This document shows, one piece after another, positions 7,803-16,876 of a stretch of 64,000 bases of DNA. This stretch comes from Rhodoplanes azumiensis (GTDB lineage Bacteria > Pseudomonadota > Alphaproteobacteria > Rhizobiales > Xanthobacteraceae): the NCBI RefSeq assembly GCF_042682915.1, contig NZ_JBHUIW010000002.1:331186-395185 (forward strand), given 5' to 3'. The translations under genes were made by a program, and so were the position numbers. The stretch's first letter is position 1, and each line of letters opens with the position of its first letter. Under the pieces are notes generated by a model that made no database searches, was not told the origin of the DNA, and worked only from the letters and a program-made list of their open reading frames with translations.

Positions 7803-9110
7803 CTATTTGGCGACGCGCAGCCGCGTCAGCTGGGTGCCGATGGTGTCGAACGTGGTGATGATCTGGTTCGCCGAGGTCAGGTAGTAGTAGTTGCTCGACG
7901 AGCTGGCGCAGGCCTGCAACAGCGACGGCGTGCCTTCCATCACGAGGATCGTGTAGATGGTGATGCCGGCCGCCTTGGCGGCCGTGCACGCGGCCTTGGT
8001 GCGGGCGTCGATCGCCGACTGCGACGAGCTGAAACGGTTCTGGGTGTTCTCGCCGTCGGTCAGCAGGATGATGACCTTCTGATAATCGTAGGTCGGATCC
8101 TCGGGCGGCGCCGCCAGCGGCGAGCCTTGCGTCAGCGAATGCCATGCCCACACGAGCCCGATCGTGATGTTGGTGTTGCCGTTGGGCGTCATCTCGTCGA
8201 CCTTGCTCTTCAGCGACGTCCAGTCGTAGCTCAGCGGCTTCAGCTCGACCGGGCAGTAGGCGTACTGCTCGGCCGGGAAGAGCGTGGCGGAGGTGCCGAC
8301 GACCGGGGCGGCGTTGCTGATGTCGTAGTTCTGGTCGCGGTCCATGAGGCAACCGTTCCAAGTGCTGTGCGACTTGGGTGTCCAGGTGCCCTTGTTGCTC
8401 GTGCAGGACGACTTGGTCGTGTAGGACGATTTGCTGCATGTCCCGTTGGCGACGTCCCAGTCGTCCCATTTGACCCAGTTCTGGGTGTAGTTCGACGTGC
8501 CGCCGACGTTCACGTCCTTGCTGAACGGAATGATCGAGACGTAGACGTCGCCGGTGTTGGTGGCCGACGACTTGAGCTGGTCGATCAGGTTCTTTGACGC
8601 GGTCTTGAGGGCCGTCATCTTGCCCGAGCTCGCCATCGAGCCGGTGTTGTCGAGCGCGAGCGCGACGCGCAGCCTCGTGTTGCCCCAGGCCGTGGTCGAC
8701 GACACCGCGATGGTGAGCGACGGGAAGCCGAGCAGCCCCATGAACTGCGTCTTCATGGTGGCGGTGGCGTCGACCTTGACGCTCGACACCGCGGCCTTGG
8801 AATAGGTCGCCGTGACGTTGGTGACGGTCGCCTCGGGATTGGTGACCAGCGCCCGGAAGTAGGTGTCGGCCGAGGTCTGGACCTGGGCCGAGGTCTGGCT
8901 GGTCGCGGTCTTGGAGACGGCGAGCGCCGCCGAGTCGGCCGCCGCCTGCATGGTGGTCTTGATCGCGTTGGCGCGGCTGTAGTCGATCGCCGCGCCGACC
9001 AGGCCGAGCACCGGGATCAACGAGGCCGCGAACAGGATCGCGACATTGCCGCGCTCGTCGCGACGGAACGCCTCGAGGAGCGACCATGCCTTGGAGAGAT
9101 GCGTGCTCAT
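7803..9110 (-). CDS. TadG-like pilus/surface protein with VWA domain (paralogue 1)
   Basis: This 435-residue protein starts with a TadE/TadG-type region: a short charged head, DERGNVAILFAASLIPVLG as the hydrophobic prepilin-like helix, then YSRA and a helix rich in AADSAALA. A von Willebrand A domain follows, with a DNTGS metal motif and the LLTDGEN strand. A Cys-rich insert in the middle contains NGTCSKSSYTTKSSC and WNGCLMDRDQNYD, probably disulfide-bonded outside the membrane. TadG proteins are minor parts of Flp/Tad adhesive pilus systems. I chose the ATG at 9110 because the upstream residues do not look like a leader. The next gene leftwards on the strand is a close paralogue. No other tad or cpa gene is present in the window. 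Confidence 0.85.
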   Translation of the reverse strand: MSTHLSKAWSLLEAFRRDERGNVAILFAASLIPVLGLVGAAIDYSRANAIKTTMQAAADSAALAVSKTATSQTSAQVQTSADTYFRALVTNPEATVTNVTATYSKAAVSSVKVDATATMKTQFMGLLGFPSLTIAVSSTTAWGNTRLRVALALDNTGSMASSGKMTALKTASKNLIDQLKSSATNTGDVYVSIIPFSKDVNVGGTSNYTQNWVKWDDWDVANGTCSKSSYTTKSSCTSNKGTWTPKSHSTWNGCLMDRDQNYDISNAAPVVGTSATLFPAEQYAYCPVELKPLSYDWTSLKSKVDEMTPNGNTNITIGLVWAWHSLTQGSPLAAPPEDPTYDYQKVIILLTDGENTQNRFSSSQSAIDARTKAACTAAKAAGITIYTILVMEGTPSLLQACASSSSNYYYLTSANQIITTFDTIGTQLTRLRVAK

Positions 9111-9495
9111 GGTGTTCGAACCCCGCCGAACCCGGCCCGATCTGGCCGTTCCGCCATCGTTACCGAGAGAGATCAAACCAAAGCCTAATTTGAGACAAGA
9201 AACCCGACCCGATCGGGCTCGCCCGGACGGTTCGGCGGCGTTCGTGCGAAAGACGGTTTACGGCTCCTCACCGGGAGCGTCGAAAACCGGCTGGACAGCC
9301 GCGGAAGCGGCTGCGCCGAGCCGGTCGGGCGCGGCCCGAACGAGGGCGAGAGGGGCGGCGAGAGCGGGTGAGCGCAGGGCCGAGGAGCGCGCATGCGTGC
9401 GGCGCGGCGCGCCGGGGCGCGGGCCGTCGGCGGCCGGTGCCCGCGGCCGGGCAGCCGGCCTCCGGCCGCCCCGGACGGGCGCGCCGTCGAGACGC
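9111..9495. other. Spacer between TadG-like paralogues
   Basis: This 385-bp stretch separates the two same-strand paralogues. It must hold the start signals of the 7803-9110 gene. I see no small gene, hairpin terminator or repeat in it; the composition is very GC-rich apart from a short patch at 9175-9205. Confidence 0.4.
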
Positions 9496-10776
9496 CTATT
9501 TCGACAGGCGCAACTTGGTGAGCTGGGTGCCGATCGCGTCGAAGGTGGTGACGAGCTGGTTGGCCGCGGTCAGATAGAAGTAGCGGCTCGAGTCGCTCGC
9601 GCAGGTTTGCAGCAGCGAGGCGTTCCCCTCCATCACCAGGACCGTATAGAGCGTGATCTTCGCGGCCTTGACGTTGACGCAGGCCTTCTCGGTGCGGGCG
9701 TCGACCGCGGTCGACTGGCTGGAGCCGTTCCCGTTCCAGCGGTTCTGAGTGTTGAGGCCGTCGGTGAGCAGGACGATGACATCCTGGTACTCGTAGTCGG
9801 CGCTCTTGGCCGGCGGGTTCAGCGGCGCCCCCTGGGTCAGCGCCTGCCAGCCCCACACCAGGCCGATGGTGTTGTTCGTGGAGCCGTTCGGCGTCATCGC
9901 GTCGATCTTGGCCCTGAGGGCCGTCCAGTTGTTGGTCAGCGGCAGCATCGCGGTGGTGCAGTAGCCGTACTGCTCGGCCGGGAACGCGACGCTCGCCTCC
10001 GGGGCGGTGACCAGGACGTCCCAGTTCTGGTCGCGGTCCATCACGCAGCCGTTCCAGGCCGAGTGGCTCTTCGGGGTCCACTTGCCGCCGTTTCCCGTGC
10101 AGGTCGCCTTGGTCGTGTAGCTCGTCTTGGTGCAGGTGCCGTTCAGCGTGTCCCAGATGGAGAAATCCACCCAGGTCGGGATGGTCTCGCCCGTCTTGAC
10201 GTTGACGTCCTTGCTGTAGGGGACGATCGCGACGTACACGTCCTCGGGATCCTTGGCGGCCCCTTCGAGCTGGGTGATCAGGTTCTTCGACGCCGTCTTG
10301 AGGGCGTCCATCTTGCCGGAGCTCGCCATCGAGCCGGTGTTGTCCAGCACCAGGGCGACGCGCAGGCGGGTGTTGCCCCACACGGCGGTCGCGCTGCCGG
10401 CCACCGGCAGCTCCGAGAATCCCATCAGCGTTATGAAGGTCGTCTTGACCGTGCCGGTGCCGGAGACGACGAGGGTCGAGCCCTTGCTGTTGGTGTAGGA
10501 GGTGGTCAGCGCGACGTTCTGGACGTCGGGTCGGTCGAACATCGCATTGAACAGCACGTTGGCCTGCGCCGCGATCGCGCCCGAGGCGAGCGCGTCCTTG
10601 TCCTTGGACAGCGCCAGGACGGTCGAATCGAGCGCCGACTGCATGGCACTGCGCGCCGACGCGGCGCGGGAATAGTCGACGGCCGCCCCGACGAGGCCGG
10701 TCAGCGGGACGATCGAAAGCGCGAACAGTGGCACGACGCTCGCGCGTCGGTCTCGCATGAACCGTCGAATGGACAT
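9496..10776 (-). CDS. TadG-like pilus/surface protein with VWA domain (paralogue 2)
   Basis: This 426-residue paralogue has the same architecture as the 7803-9110 gene: charged head, RRASVVPLFALSIVPLTGLV hydrophobic helix, YSRA, a VWA domain with DNTGS and LLTDGLN, and the same Cys-rich insert (NGTCTKTSYTTKATC, WNGCVMDRDQNWD). The two differ enough that the duplication is old. The preferred ATG is at 10776; the longer reading to 10989 adds 71 residues of low-complexity sequence. Its likely place is the inner membrane with the VWA part in the periplasm. A role in a Tad pilus or in surface adhesion is inferred from the family; nothing nearby supports a full pilus locus. Confidence 0.85.
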   Translation of the reverse strand: MSIRRFMRDRRASVVPLFALSIVPLTGLVGAAVDYSRAASARSAMQSALDSTVLALSKDKDALASGAIAAQANVLFNAMFDRPDVQNVALTTSYTNSKGSTLVVSGTGTVKTTFITLMGFSELPVAGSATAVWGNTRLRVALVLDNTGSMASSGKMDALKTASKNLITQLEGAAKDPEDVYVAIVPYSKDVNVKTGETIPTWVDFSIWDTLNGTCTKTSYTTKATCTGNGGKWTPKSHSAWNGCVMDRDQNWDVLVTAPEASVAFPAEQYGYCTTAMLPLTNNWTALRAKIDAMTPNGSTNNTIGLVWGWQALTQGAPLNPPAKSADYEYQDVIVLLTDGLNTQNRWNGNGSSQSTAVDARTEKACVNVKAAKITLYTVLVMEGNASLLQTCASDSSRYFYLTAANQLVTTFDAIGTQLTKLRLSK

Positions 10777-11030
10777 GGCGTACCACCGGGTTGGAAGGGC
10801 CCCGTGCCATAGTGCCGGGCATCCATTCACGTTCGGTTCAACAGCCGCCGAACTTTCGCCGGGTTCCCTTCGTGTCCTGTTAACCTTGGTCGACGCCGGC
10901 GCGGCCGGGCGTGCCGCGGCGGTCGTCGTTTCGGCGCGACCCGCGCTGCGGTGCCGGGACGTTTCGCCGCGCCGCCCGGCGCCCCGCACGCCGGGAGAAG
11001 GTCGGTCCGCGGGGCGACACGCGGCCGGGC
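10777..11030. other. GC-rich spacer, no gene seen
   Basis: This is the upstream region of the divergent TadG-like and clpS genes. The frames open here are short, Arg/Ala/Pro-rich and have no recognisable features. The first 80 bp next to 10776 are relatively AT-rich and probably hold the promoter of the TadG-like gene. Confidence 0.4.
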
Positions 11031-11173
11031 ATCCGCGGTGGCGCGGAATCCGCGGTGGCGCGCATCGGTCGCGCGGCCCGGTGGCGCGGCCGGGCGAGTG
11101 AGGTCGAGGGTTCCGACGCTCCGGACGCGGTCCGGATCGAGCGGCCCGGATCGAGCGGTCCGGATCGCGCGGC
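11031..11173. repeat. Short tandem and direct repeats upstream of clpS
   Basis: The 15-mer ATCCGCGGTGGCGCG occurs at 11031 and 11048 (17-bp period). Further on, CCGGATCGAGCGG occurs at 11132 and 11146 with a third variant at 11160 (14-bp period). These are low-complexity GC tandem repeats in non-coding DNA 240-380 bp upstream of clpS. They may result from replication slippage; a binding role is possible but unsupported. Confidence 0.6.
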
Positions 11174-11413
11174 CGGTTCGGAGTGTCGGCGCGAGCGTGT
11201 CCGGCCGGGGGATTCGGCCCGCCCCGACATGTCGCGACGCGGGATGGTCGTCGCCCGGCGGCGCGGATTTGCGACCCGGTCGCGCGGTACGACCGGCTGG
11301 TGGCGAAGCAGGGCGTTGCTTATTATTTATGCTCCGGGGCCGCGCCGGGCTGCGGCATGCTTCGGTGCCCGACCCGGACGGGGCCGGCCCCTTCTTCGTA
11401 CCGAAACGAGATC

Positions 11414-11815
11414 ATGACGGCCTGTTCGAACGACCTTCCTCTCGTCTCCGGCGTTCGGCGCGGCATCACGCCGCCGACCGCGGCGAACGGCGACCGCAAG
11501 CGCCGCCAAGACCCTGCGGGGCCGGGCACGGCGGTCATCACGAAGACGAAACCGCAGACCAAAAGACCGAACCTTTACCGGGTCTTGCTGCTTAACGACG
11601 ACTACACCCCGATGGAGTTCGTGGTGCATGTGCTGGAGCGCTTCTTCAACAAGGACCGCGAGGCCGCGACCCGCATCATGCTGCACGTCCACCATCACGG
11701 GATCGGCGAGTGCGGCATCTTCACCTACGAGGTGGCCGAGACGAAGGTGACCCAGGTGATGGACTTCGCCCGCAAACACCAGCATCCTCTCCAATGCGTG
11801 ATGGAGAAGAAGTGA
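11414..11815 (+). CDS. clpS: ATP-dependent Clp protease adaptor ClpS
   Basis: ClpS delivers N-degron proteins (bulky N-terminal residues) to the ClpAP protease. The conserved core is complete: NLYRVLLLNDDYTPMEFVV at the start of the fold, then the EREA-like helix (NKDREAATRIMLHVHHHG) and the EVAETKV strand. The first 45 residues are a variable, flexible extension, which is usual because it inserts into the ClpA pore. The ATG at 11414 gives 133 residues; a longer reading to 11183 runs through repeats and is rejected. It lies 102 bp upstream of clpA on the same strand, the normal arrangement. An AT-rich patch at 11317-11333 could be its promoter. Confidence 0.95.
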   Translation: MTACSNDLPLVSGVRRGITPPTAANGDRKRRQDPAGPGTAVITKTKPQTKRPNLYRVLLLNDDYTPMEFVVHVLERFFNKDREAATRIMLHVHHHGIGECGIFTYEVAETKVTQVMDFARKHQHPLQCVMEKK

Positions 11816-11917
11816 CGGGGACGACACGGACGCCAGGCACGACCGTTGCAGGCACGATCGATACGGACCCGGCGATTATGGAACAGGCGATCCGGACCAG
11901 GACAGGACGATAAGCTG

Positions 11918-14401
11918 ATGCCCACCTTCTCGCGCAGCCTCGAGCAGTCGCTCCACCGGGCGCTCGCGCTGGCCAACGAACACCGCCACGAATACGCGAC
12001 GCTCGAGCATCTGCTGCTCGCCTTGGTCGACGACCAGGATGCGGCGGCCGTGATGCGGGCGTGCAACGTCGATCTCGAGAAGCTGCGGCGCAATCTCGTC
12101 GCCTACATCGAGTCCGAGCTCGAGAATCTGGTCACCGACGGCACCGAGGATTCCAAGCCCACGGCGGGTTTCCAGCGCGTCATCCAGCGCGCCGTCATCC
12201 ACGTCCAGTCGTCCGGCCGCGAGGAGGTGACGGGCGCCAACGTGCTGGTCGCGATCTTCGCGGAACGCGAAAGCCACGCGGCCTATTTCCTGCAAGAGCA
12301 GGAGATGACCCGCTACGACGCCGTGAACTACATCAGCCACGGGATCGCCAAGCGGCCGGGGCTCACCGAGGCGCGACCCGCCAGGGGGGCGTCGGAGGAG
12401 GATTCGGACGGCGCCAAGCCGAACGAGGACACCAAGAAGAAAGGTGACGCCTTGGAGGCTTATTGCGTCAATCTCAACAAGAAGGCGCGCGAGGGCAAGA
12501 TCGACCCCCTGATCGGCCGTGACGGCGAAATCAGCCGCACCATCCAGGTTCTGTGCCGGCGCCAGAAGAACAACCCGCTGTTCGTCGGCGATCCCGGCGT
12601 CGGCAAGACCGCGATCGCCGAAGGGCTGGCGCGCCGCATCGTCCACGGCGAGGTGCCGGACGTGCTCAAGGGCGCGACCGTCTTCGCCCTCGACATGGGC
12701 ACGCTGCTGGCCGGCACCCGCTACCGCGGCGACTTCGAGGAGCGGCTCAAGCAGGTCATCAAGGAGATCGAGGCGTATCCCAACGCCATCATGTTCATCG
12801 ACGAGATCCACACGGTGATCGGCGCCGGCGCGACCTCGGGCGGCGCCATGGACGCGTCGAACCTGCTCAAGCCGGCGCTCGCCTCGGGCACGGTGCGCTG
12901 CATCGGCTCGACGACCTACAAGGAGTACCGCCAGTACTTCGAGAAGGACCGCGCGCTGGTGCGCCGCTTCCAGAAGATCGACGTCAACGAGCCGACGGTC
13001 GCCGACTCGATCGAGATCCTCAAAGGGCTGAAGCCGTATTTCGAGGACTACCACAAGCTCAAATACACCAACGAGGCGATCAAGGCGGCGGTCGAGCTGT
13101 CGGCCCGCTACATCCACGACCGCAAGCTGCCCGACAAGGCGATCGACGTGATCGACGAGTCGGGGGCGGCGCAGATGCTGCTGCCCGAGCACCGGCGCAA
13201 GAAGACGATCGGCATCAAGGAGATCGAGACCACCATCGCGACCATGGCACGGATCCCTCCGAAGACCGTGTCGAAGGACGACGCCGTGGTGCTGTCGAAC
13301 CTCGAGGAGAATCTCAAGCGCGTCGTCTACGGCCAGGACAAGCCGATCGAGGCGCTCTCGGCGTCGATCAAGCTCGCCCGCGCCGGCCTGCGCGAGCCCG
13401 AGAAGCCGATCGGCTGCTACCTGTTCTCCGGCCCGACCGGCGTCGGCAAGACCGAGGTCGCCAAGCAGCTCGCCGCGACCCTCGGCGTCGAGCTGATCCG
13501 CTTCGACATGTCGGAGTACATGGAGCGGCACACGGTGTCGCGCCTGATCGGGGCGCCGCCCGGCTATGTCGGCTTCGACCAGGGCGGCCTGTTGACCGAC
13601 TCGGTCGACCAGCATCCGCACAGCGTGCTGCTGCTCGACGAGATCGAGAAGGCGCACCCGGACCTCTACAACGTGCTCCTGCAGATCATGGACCACGGCA
13701 AGCTGACCGACCACAACGGCAAGCAGGTCGACTTCCGCAACGTGATCCTGATCATGACCACGAACGCCGGCGCCGCCGATCTCGCCAAGGCGGCCTACGG
13801 CTTCCACCGCAGCAAGCGCGAGGGCGACGACACGGAGGCGATCAACCGGCTGTTCGCACCGGAGTTCCGCAACCGTCTCGACTCGATCATCGCGTTCGGC
13901 CACCTCGACGAGTCGATCATCGCCAAGGTGGTGGAGAAGTTCGTGCTGCAGCTCGAGGCGCAGCTCGCCGACCGCGACGTCACGATCGAGCTGTCGGACG
14001 AGGCGTCGAAGTGGCTCATCGTGCGCGGCTACGACCAGCAGATGGGCGCCCGGCCGATGGCGCGCGTCATCCAGGAGTTCATCAAGAAGCCGCTCGCCGA
14101 CGAGGTGCTGTTCGGCAAGCTGAAGAACGGCGGCCACGTCCGGGTGATCGTGACCAAGGACGAGTCGACCGGCGAGAAGCTCGGCTTCGAGTTCCTCGAC
14201 GGGCCGATCACGCCGAAGCCCGAGAAGGTGCCGGTGCCGCCGAAGGTCCGCCGCAAGCGCGGCGGCGGCGGGGGCGGCGGCTCCTCCCGGCGCGCCAAGC
14301 CGTCCGGCCCGAAGGGGGAGGGCGGTCCGCCCTCCGGCGGCGGCGGTACGGGTCCGGGCGGCAAGGGCTCGGTGCCCAAGGTGCCGCTGGTCAAGGCCTG
14401 A
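11918..14401 (+). CDS. clpA: ATP-dependent Clp protease ATP-binding subunit ClpA
   Basis: ClpA is the hexameric AAA+ unfoldase that feeds substrates to ClpP. This 827-residue protein has the N-terminal Clp repeat domain (about 1-145), a first AAA+ module with Walker A GDPGVGKT, a second with Walker A GPTGVGKT and the IGAPPGYVGFDQGG sequence typical of the ClpA D2 domain, then the sensor/small domain. The C-terminal tail after about residue 770 is Gly/Ser/Pro/Lys-rich, including a run of Gly, and is absent in Escherichia coli ClpA. The ATG at 11918 has AGGA upstream. It forms a unit with clpS, closed by a strong terminator at 14497. clpP is not in the window. Confidence 0.96.
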   Translation: MPTFSRSLEQSLHRALALANEHRHEYATLEHLLLALVDDQDAAAVMRACNVDLEKLRRNLVAYIESELENLVTDGTEDSKPTAGFQRVIQRAVIHVQSSGREEVTGANVLVAIFAERESHAAYFLQEQEMTRYDAVNYISHGIAKRPGLTEARPARGASEEDSDGAKPNEDTKKKGDALEAYCVNLNKKAREGKIDPLIGRDGEISRTIQVLCRRQKNNPLFVGDPGVGKTAIAEGLARRIVHGEVPDVLKGATVFALDMGTLLAGTRYRGDFEERLKQVIKEIEAYPNAIMFIDEIHTVIGAGATSGGAMDASNLLKPALASGTVRCIGSTTYKEYRQYFEKDRALVRRFQKIDVNEPTVADSIEILKGLKPYFEDYHKLKYTNEAIKAAVELSARYIHDRKLPDKAIDVIDESGAAQMLLPEHRRKKTIGIKEIETTIATMARIPPKTVSKDDAVVLSNLEENLKRVVYGQDKPIEALSASIKLARAGLREPEKPIGCYLFSGPTGVGKTEVAKQLAATLGVELIRFDMSEYMERHTVSRLIGAPPGYVGFDQGGLLTDSVDQHPHSVLLLDEIEKAHPDLYNVLLQIMDHGKLTDHNGKQVDFRNVILIMTTNAGAADLAKAAYGFHRSKREGDDTEAINRLFAPEFRNRLDSIIAFGHLDESIIAKVVEKFVLQLEAQLADRDVTIELSDEASKWLIVRGYDQQMGARPMARVIQEFIKKPLADEVLFGKLKNGGHVRVIVTKDESTGEKLGFEFLDGPITPKPEKVPVPPKVRRKRGGGGGGGSSRRAKPSGPKGEGGPPSGGGGTGPGGKGSVPKVPLVKA

Positions 14402-14452
14402 GCGGCGCGGCCCGTTCGCGCTCGCCGATCGGTCATCGATCGGATCATCCAT

Positions 14453-14497
14453 CGGGTCATCGACAAGCGGGTCATCGACAGGCGGATCATCGACAGG
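14453..14497. repeat. Three 15-bp tandem units before the clpA terminator
   Basis: The unit CGGRTCATCGACARG is present three times in a row (14453, 14468, 14483), with degenerate versions just upstream from 14425. It directly abuts the terminator stem. The origin may be slippage; the position in the 3' end of the clpA transcript is curious. Confidence 0.7.
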
Positions 14498-14525
14498 ACG
14501 CCCCGGCTCGCCGGGGCGTCTTTCG
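14497..14525 (+). terminator. Intrinsic terminator of clpS-clpA
   Basis: GACGCCCCGG and CCGGGGCGTC form a perfect 10-bp stem around CTCG, followed by TTT. It lies 95 bp after the clpA stop codon. Confidence 0.9.
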
Positions 14526-14629
14526 GTTCAGGCGTCTCGTGCCTGACGGCGCCGGGGCGATGCCGGTCGATACCTGACCGCGTCGCGAAGCCGATTGCGC
14601 CGTGCCGGCGGCTGTGGGACAGAGCCGTC

Positions 14630-15421
14630 ATGGTGCAGGACGAACAGGGAGGCGGCGGCCCGGCGGTGCGGGACGGCACGCCCGCGCGAGACGGGTCATC
14701 CGGCCGGAGCGGGACACCCGTGCGGGACGGGTTCCTGGCGGGGCTCCGGGTCGGCGCGACCTCGGTGTTCCAGATCGTCCTGGTCGGCACCTATATCAGC
14801 ATCGGCGCGCTCGCCCACGATCTCGATTTTTCGGTCGTCTGGGTGGTGCTGTCGACGCTCGTGGTGTGGGCGGCGCCCGCGCAGGTGATCATGATCACGG
14901 CGCTCGGCGCCGGCGCGCCGCCGCTCGAGGTGGCGGTCGCCGTCACGCTCACCGGCGTGCGGCTGTTGCCGATGGTGGTGGCGCTGCTGCCGATCCTGCG
15001 CACCCGCGCCTCGAGCCTCGCCGGCGTGCTGCTCGCCGCTCACTACACGGCGGTGAGCATGTGGATGGAGTCGCTGCGCCTCGCGCCGCGCCGTCCGGTC
15101 GAGGAGCGCATTCCCTTCGCCAACGGCATCGGCACGGCGCTGATCGGCGGCGCCACGGCGGCGACCATCGCCGGATACTACTTCGCCCGGGTGCTGCCGG
15201 AGCCGCTGGTCGCCGGCCTCCTGTTCCTCACGCCGCTGTCGTTCCTGGTCTCCGTCGTCCGCGCGAGCAAGATGATCTCGGACCGGGTCGCGGCGGTCGC
15301 CGGCCTCGTCCTGGCGCCCGTCCTGGTGCTGCTCGGCGTCGGCCTCGACCTGATGTGGACCGGCCTGATCGGCGGCACCGGCGCCTATCTGGTCCGCCGC
15401 CTGGCGAAGGCGCGGGCATGA
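14630..15421 (+). CDS. azlC: AzlC-family permease subunit
   Basis: AzlC with AzlD forms a two-component inner-membrane exporter for branched-chain amino acids or analogues (BrnFE type). This 263-residue protein has about seven or eight hydrophobic segments and the typical opening FLAGLRVGATSVFQIVLVG, the family's small-residue first helix. The N-terminal 30 residues are hydrophilic and Gly/Asp-rich and may be partly untranslated. The stop codon overlaps the ATG of azlD by four bases, so both are translated together. Nothing indicates the substrate. Confidence 0.85.
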   Translation: MVQDEQGGGGPAVRDGTPARDGSSGRSGTPVRDGFLAGLRVGATSVFQIVLVGTYISIGALAHDLDFSVVWVVLSTLVVWAAPAQVIMITALGAGAPPLEVAVAVTLTGVRLLPMVVALLPILRTRASSLAGVLLAAHYTAVSMWMESLRLAPRRPVEERIPFANGIGTALIGGATAATIAGYYFARVLPEPLVAGLLFLTPLSFLVSVVRASKMISDRVAAVAGLVLAPVLVLLGVGLDLMWTGLIGGTGAYLVRRLAKARA

Positions 15422-15750
15422 GCGAGCTGTGGCCCTATCTGCTCCTGGTCCTCGTCGGGTTCCTGCCCAACGAGATGTGGCGCTGGCTCGGCGTCGCCTT
15501 CTCGCGCGGCTTGGACGAGACCTCCGAGGTGCTGGTCTGGGTGCGGGCCGTGGCGACCGCGATCCTCACCGGCGTGGTGGCGAAGATCGTCGTCTTCGCG
15601 CCCGGCGCGCTGGCCGGCGTGCCGCTGTGGATCCGGCTCGGCGCCGCCGCGGTCGGGATGGTCGCCTTCTTTTTGTTTCGCCAATCGGTGTTCGCTGGCA
15701 TCGTCGTCGGGACGCTCGCGTTGATGGCGGTCGATCTCCTGGTGCGCTGA
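15418..15750 (+). CDS. azlD: AzlD-domain permease subunit
   Basis: AzlD is the small partner of AzlC in branched-chain amino acid export. It has 110 residues with about four membrane segments: LLLVLVGFLPNEMWRWLG at the start, then two hydrophobic stretches and a final one ending in VDLLVR. The ATG lies within the azlC stop (ATGA at 15418-15421). Length and topology match the family. Confidence 0.85.
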   Translation: MSELWPYLLLVLVGFLPNEMWRWLGVAFSRGLDETSEVLVWVRAVATAILTGVVAKIVVFAPGALAGVPLWIRLGAAAVGMVAFFLFRQSVFAGIVVGTLALMAVDLLVR

Positions 15751-15832
15751 GCCGGGCCGCGCCCGCGATACGCGGCGGCGCGTTCGCATTCCCGACGCTT
15801 TTTCCGGCCACACGAGGCGGCGGGAGACGACC

Positions 15833-16876
15833 ATGCGTTGCATCGCGCCGATCCTGCTGCTCGCCGGGCTCGTGTCGGGGCCGGCCCCGGCCATGGCCGC
15901 ACCGGATGACGGCCCACCGGCGGTCCCCGAGGCGCCACCGGCGGCGTCCGCGGGGCCGCCGCCGGCGTCAGCGCCGCCGGCGGCGGCACCGGCACCGGAC
16001 GCGGCTCCGGCGCCGGCAGGCGCGGGTGGCAAGGAGGCGGAGAAGCCGGCCGAAAAGCCCGGCTCGGCCATGGACTCGATCTGCCTGATCCTCGAATCGG
16101 CCGCGCGGGCGAACGACCTGCCGCTGTCCTTCTTCGCCCGGCTGATCTGGCAGGAGAGCCGGTTCCGGCCGCATATCGAGGGGCCGATGACGCGGCGCGG
16201 CCACCGCGCCCAAGGCATCGCCCAGTTCATGCCCTACACGGCGGCCGAGCGCGGTCTGCTCGACCCGTTCGACCCGGTGGCGGCGCTACCCAAGTCGGCC
16301 GAGTTCCTGCGCGAGCTACGCGAGGATTTCGGCAATCTCGGGCTCGCGGCCGCCGCCTACAATGCCGGGCCGCGGCGGGTGCGCGACTGGCTCGCCGGCC
16401 GCGGCGGCCTGCCCGGCGAGACGCAGCGCTATGTCCGCGCCATCACGGGCCTGTCGGCCGAGGAGTGGGCGGCTGCCGGCCGTTCGGGAAAGGACGGCAT
16501 CGCCGACAAGACGACCTGCGCGACACTCGCCGCGCTGCTGAGCCGGCAGCCGACCTTCTTCCTGGGCGAACTGGAGCGGCGGGTCCGCGAGGGCGCCGCC
16601 AAGCCGTGGGGCGTCCAGCTCTCCGCCGGCTTCTCGCGCGACAAGGTGCTGGCCGCCTACGCGGCGATCGAGCGCCGATTCCGCGGCGAGCTCGACGGCC
16701 GCGACCCGATGATCATCCGCACCCTGCTGCGCAGCCGCGGCCCCAGCGCCTTCTACCAGGTGCGGGTCGGCGTCGAGACGCGGGTCGCCGCCGCCAGCCT
16801 GTGCGCGACGCTGTCGAGGAAGGGCGGCGCCTGCATGGTGCTCAGGAACTCGCGCGGCGTGCCGGAGACGCCGTGA
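15833..16876 (+). CDS. Periplasmic lytic transglycosylase
   Basis: This enzyme cleaves the glycan strand of peptidoglycan, releasing 1,6-anhydro-MurNAc ends. It has a signal peptide (cleavage near AMA, residue 22), an Ala/Pro-rich linker to about residue 78, then an SLT domain of the Slt70 type. The catalytic Glu is in IWQESRFRP (E108), with the GIAQFMP and AAAAYNAGP motifs following. The C-terminal 60 residues (FYQVRVGVETRVAAASLCATL) resemble a SPOR-like glycan-binding domain. The start at 15833 is preceded by GGGAGA. It stands alone; the next gene also concerns no clear pathway. Confidence 0.9.
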   Translation: MRCIAPILLLAGLVSGPAPAMAAPDDGPPAVPEAPPAASAGPPPASAPPAAAPAPDAAPAPAGAGGKEAEKPAEKPGSAMDSICLILESAARANDLPLSFFARLIWQESRFRPHIEGPMTRRGHRAQGIAQFMPYTAAERGLLDPFDPVAALPKSAEFLRELREDFGNLGLAAAAYNAGPRRVRDWLAGRGGLPGETQRYVRAITGLSAEEWAAAGRSGKDGIADKTTCATLAALLSRQPTFFLGELERRVREGAAKPWGVQLSAGFSRDKVLAAYAAIERRFRGELDGRDPMIIRTLLRSRGPSAFYQVRVGVETRVAAASLCATLSRKGGACMVLRNSRGVPETP

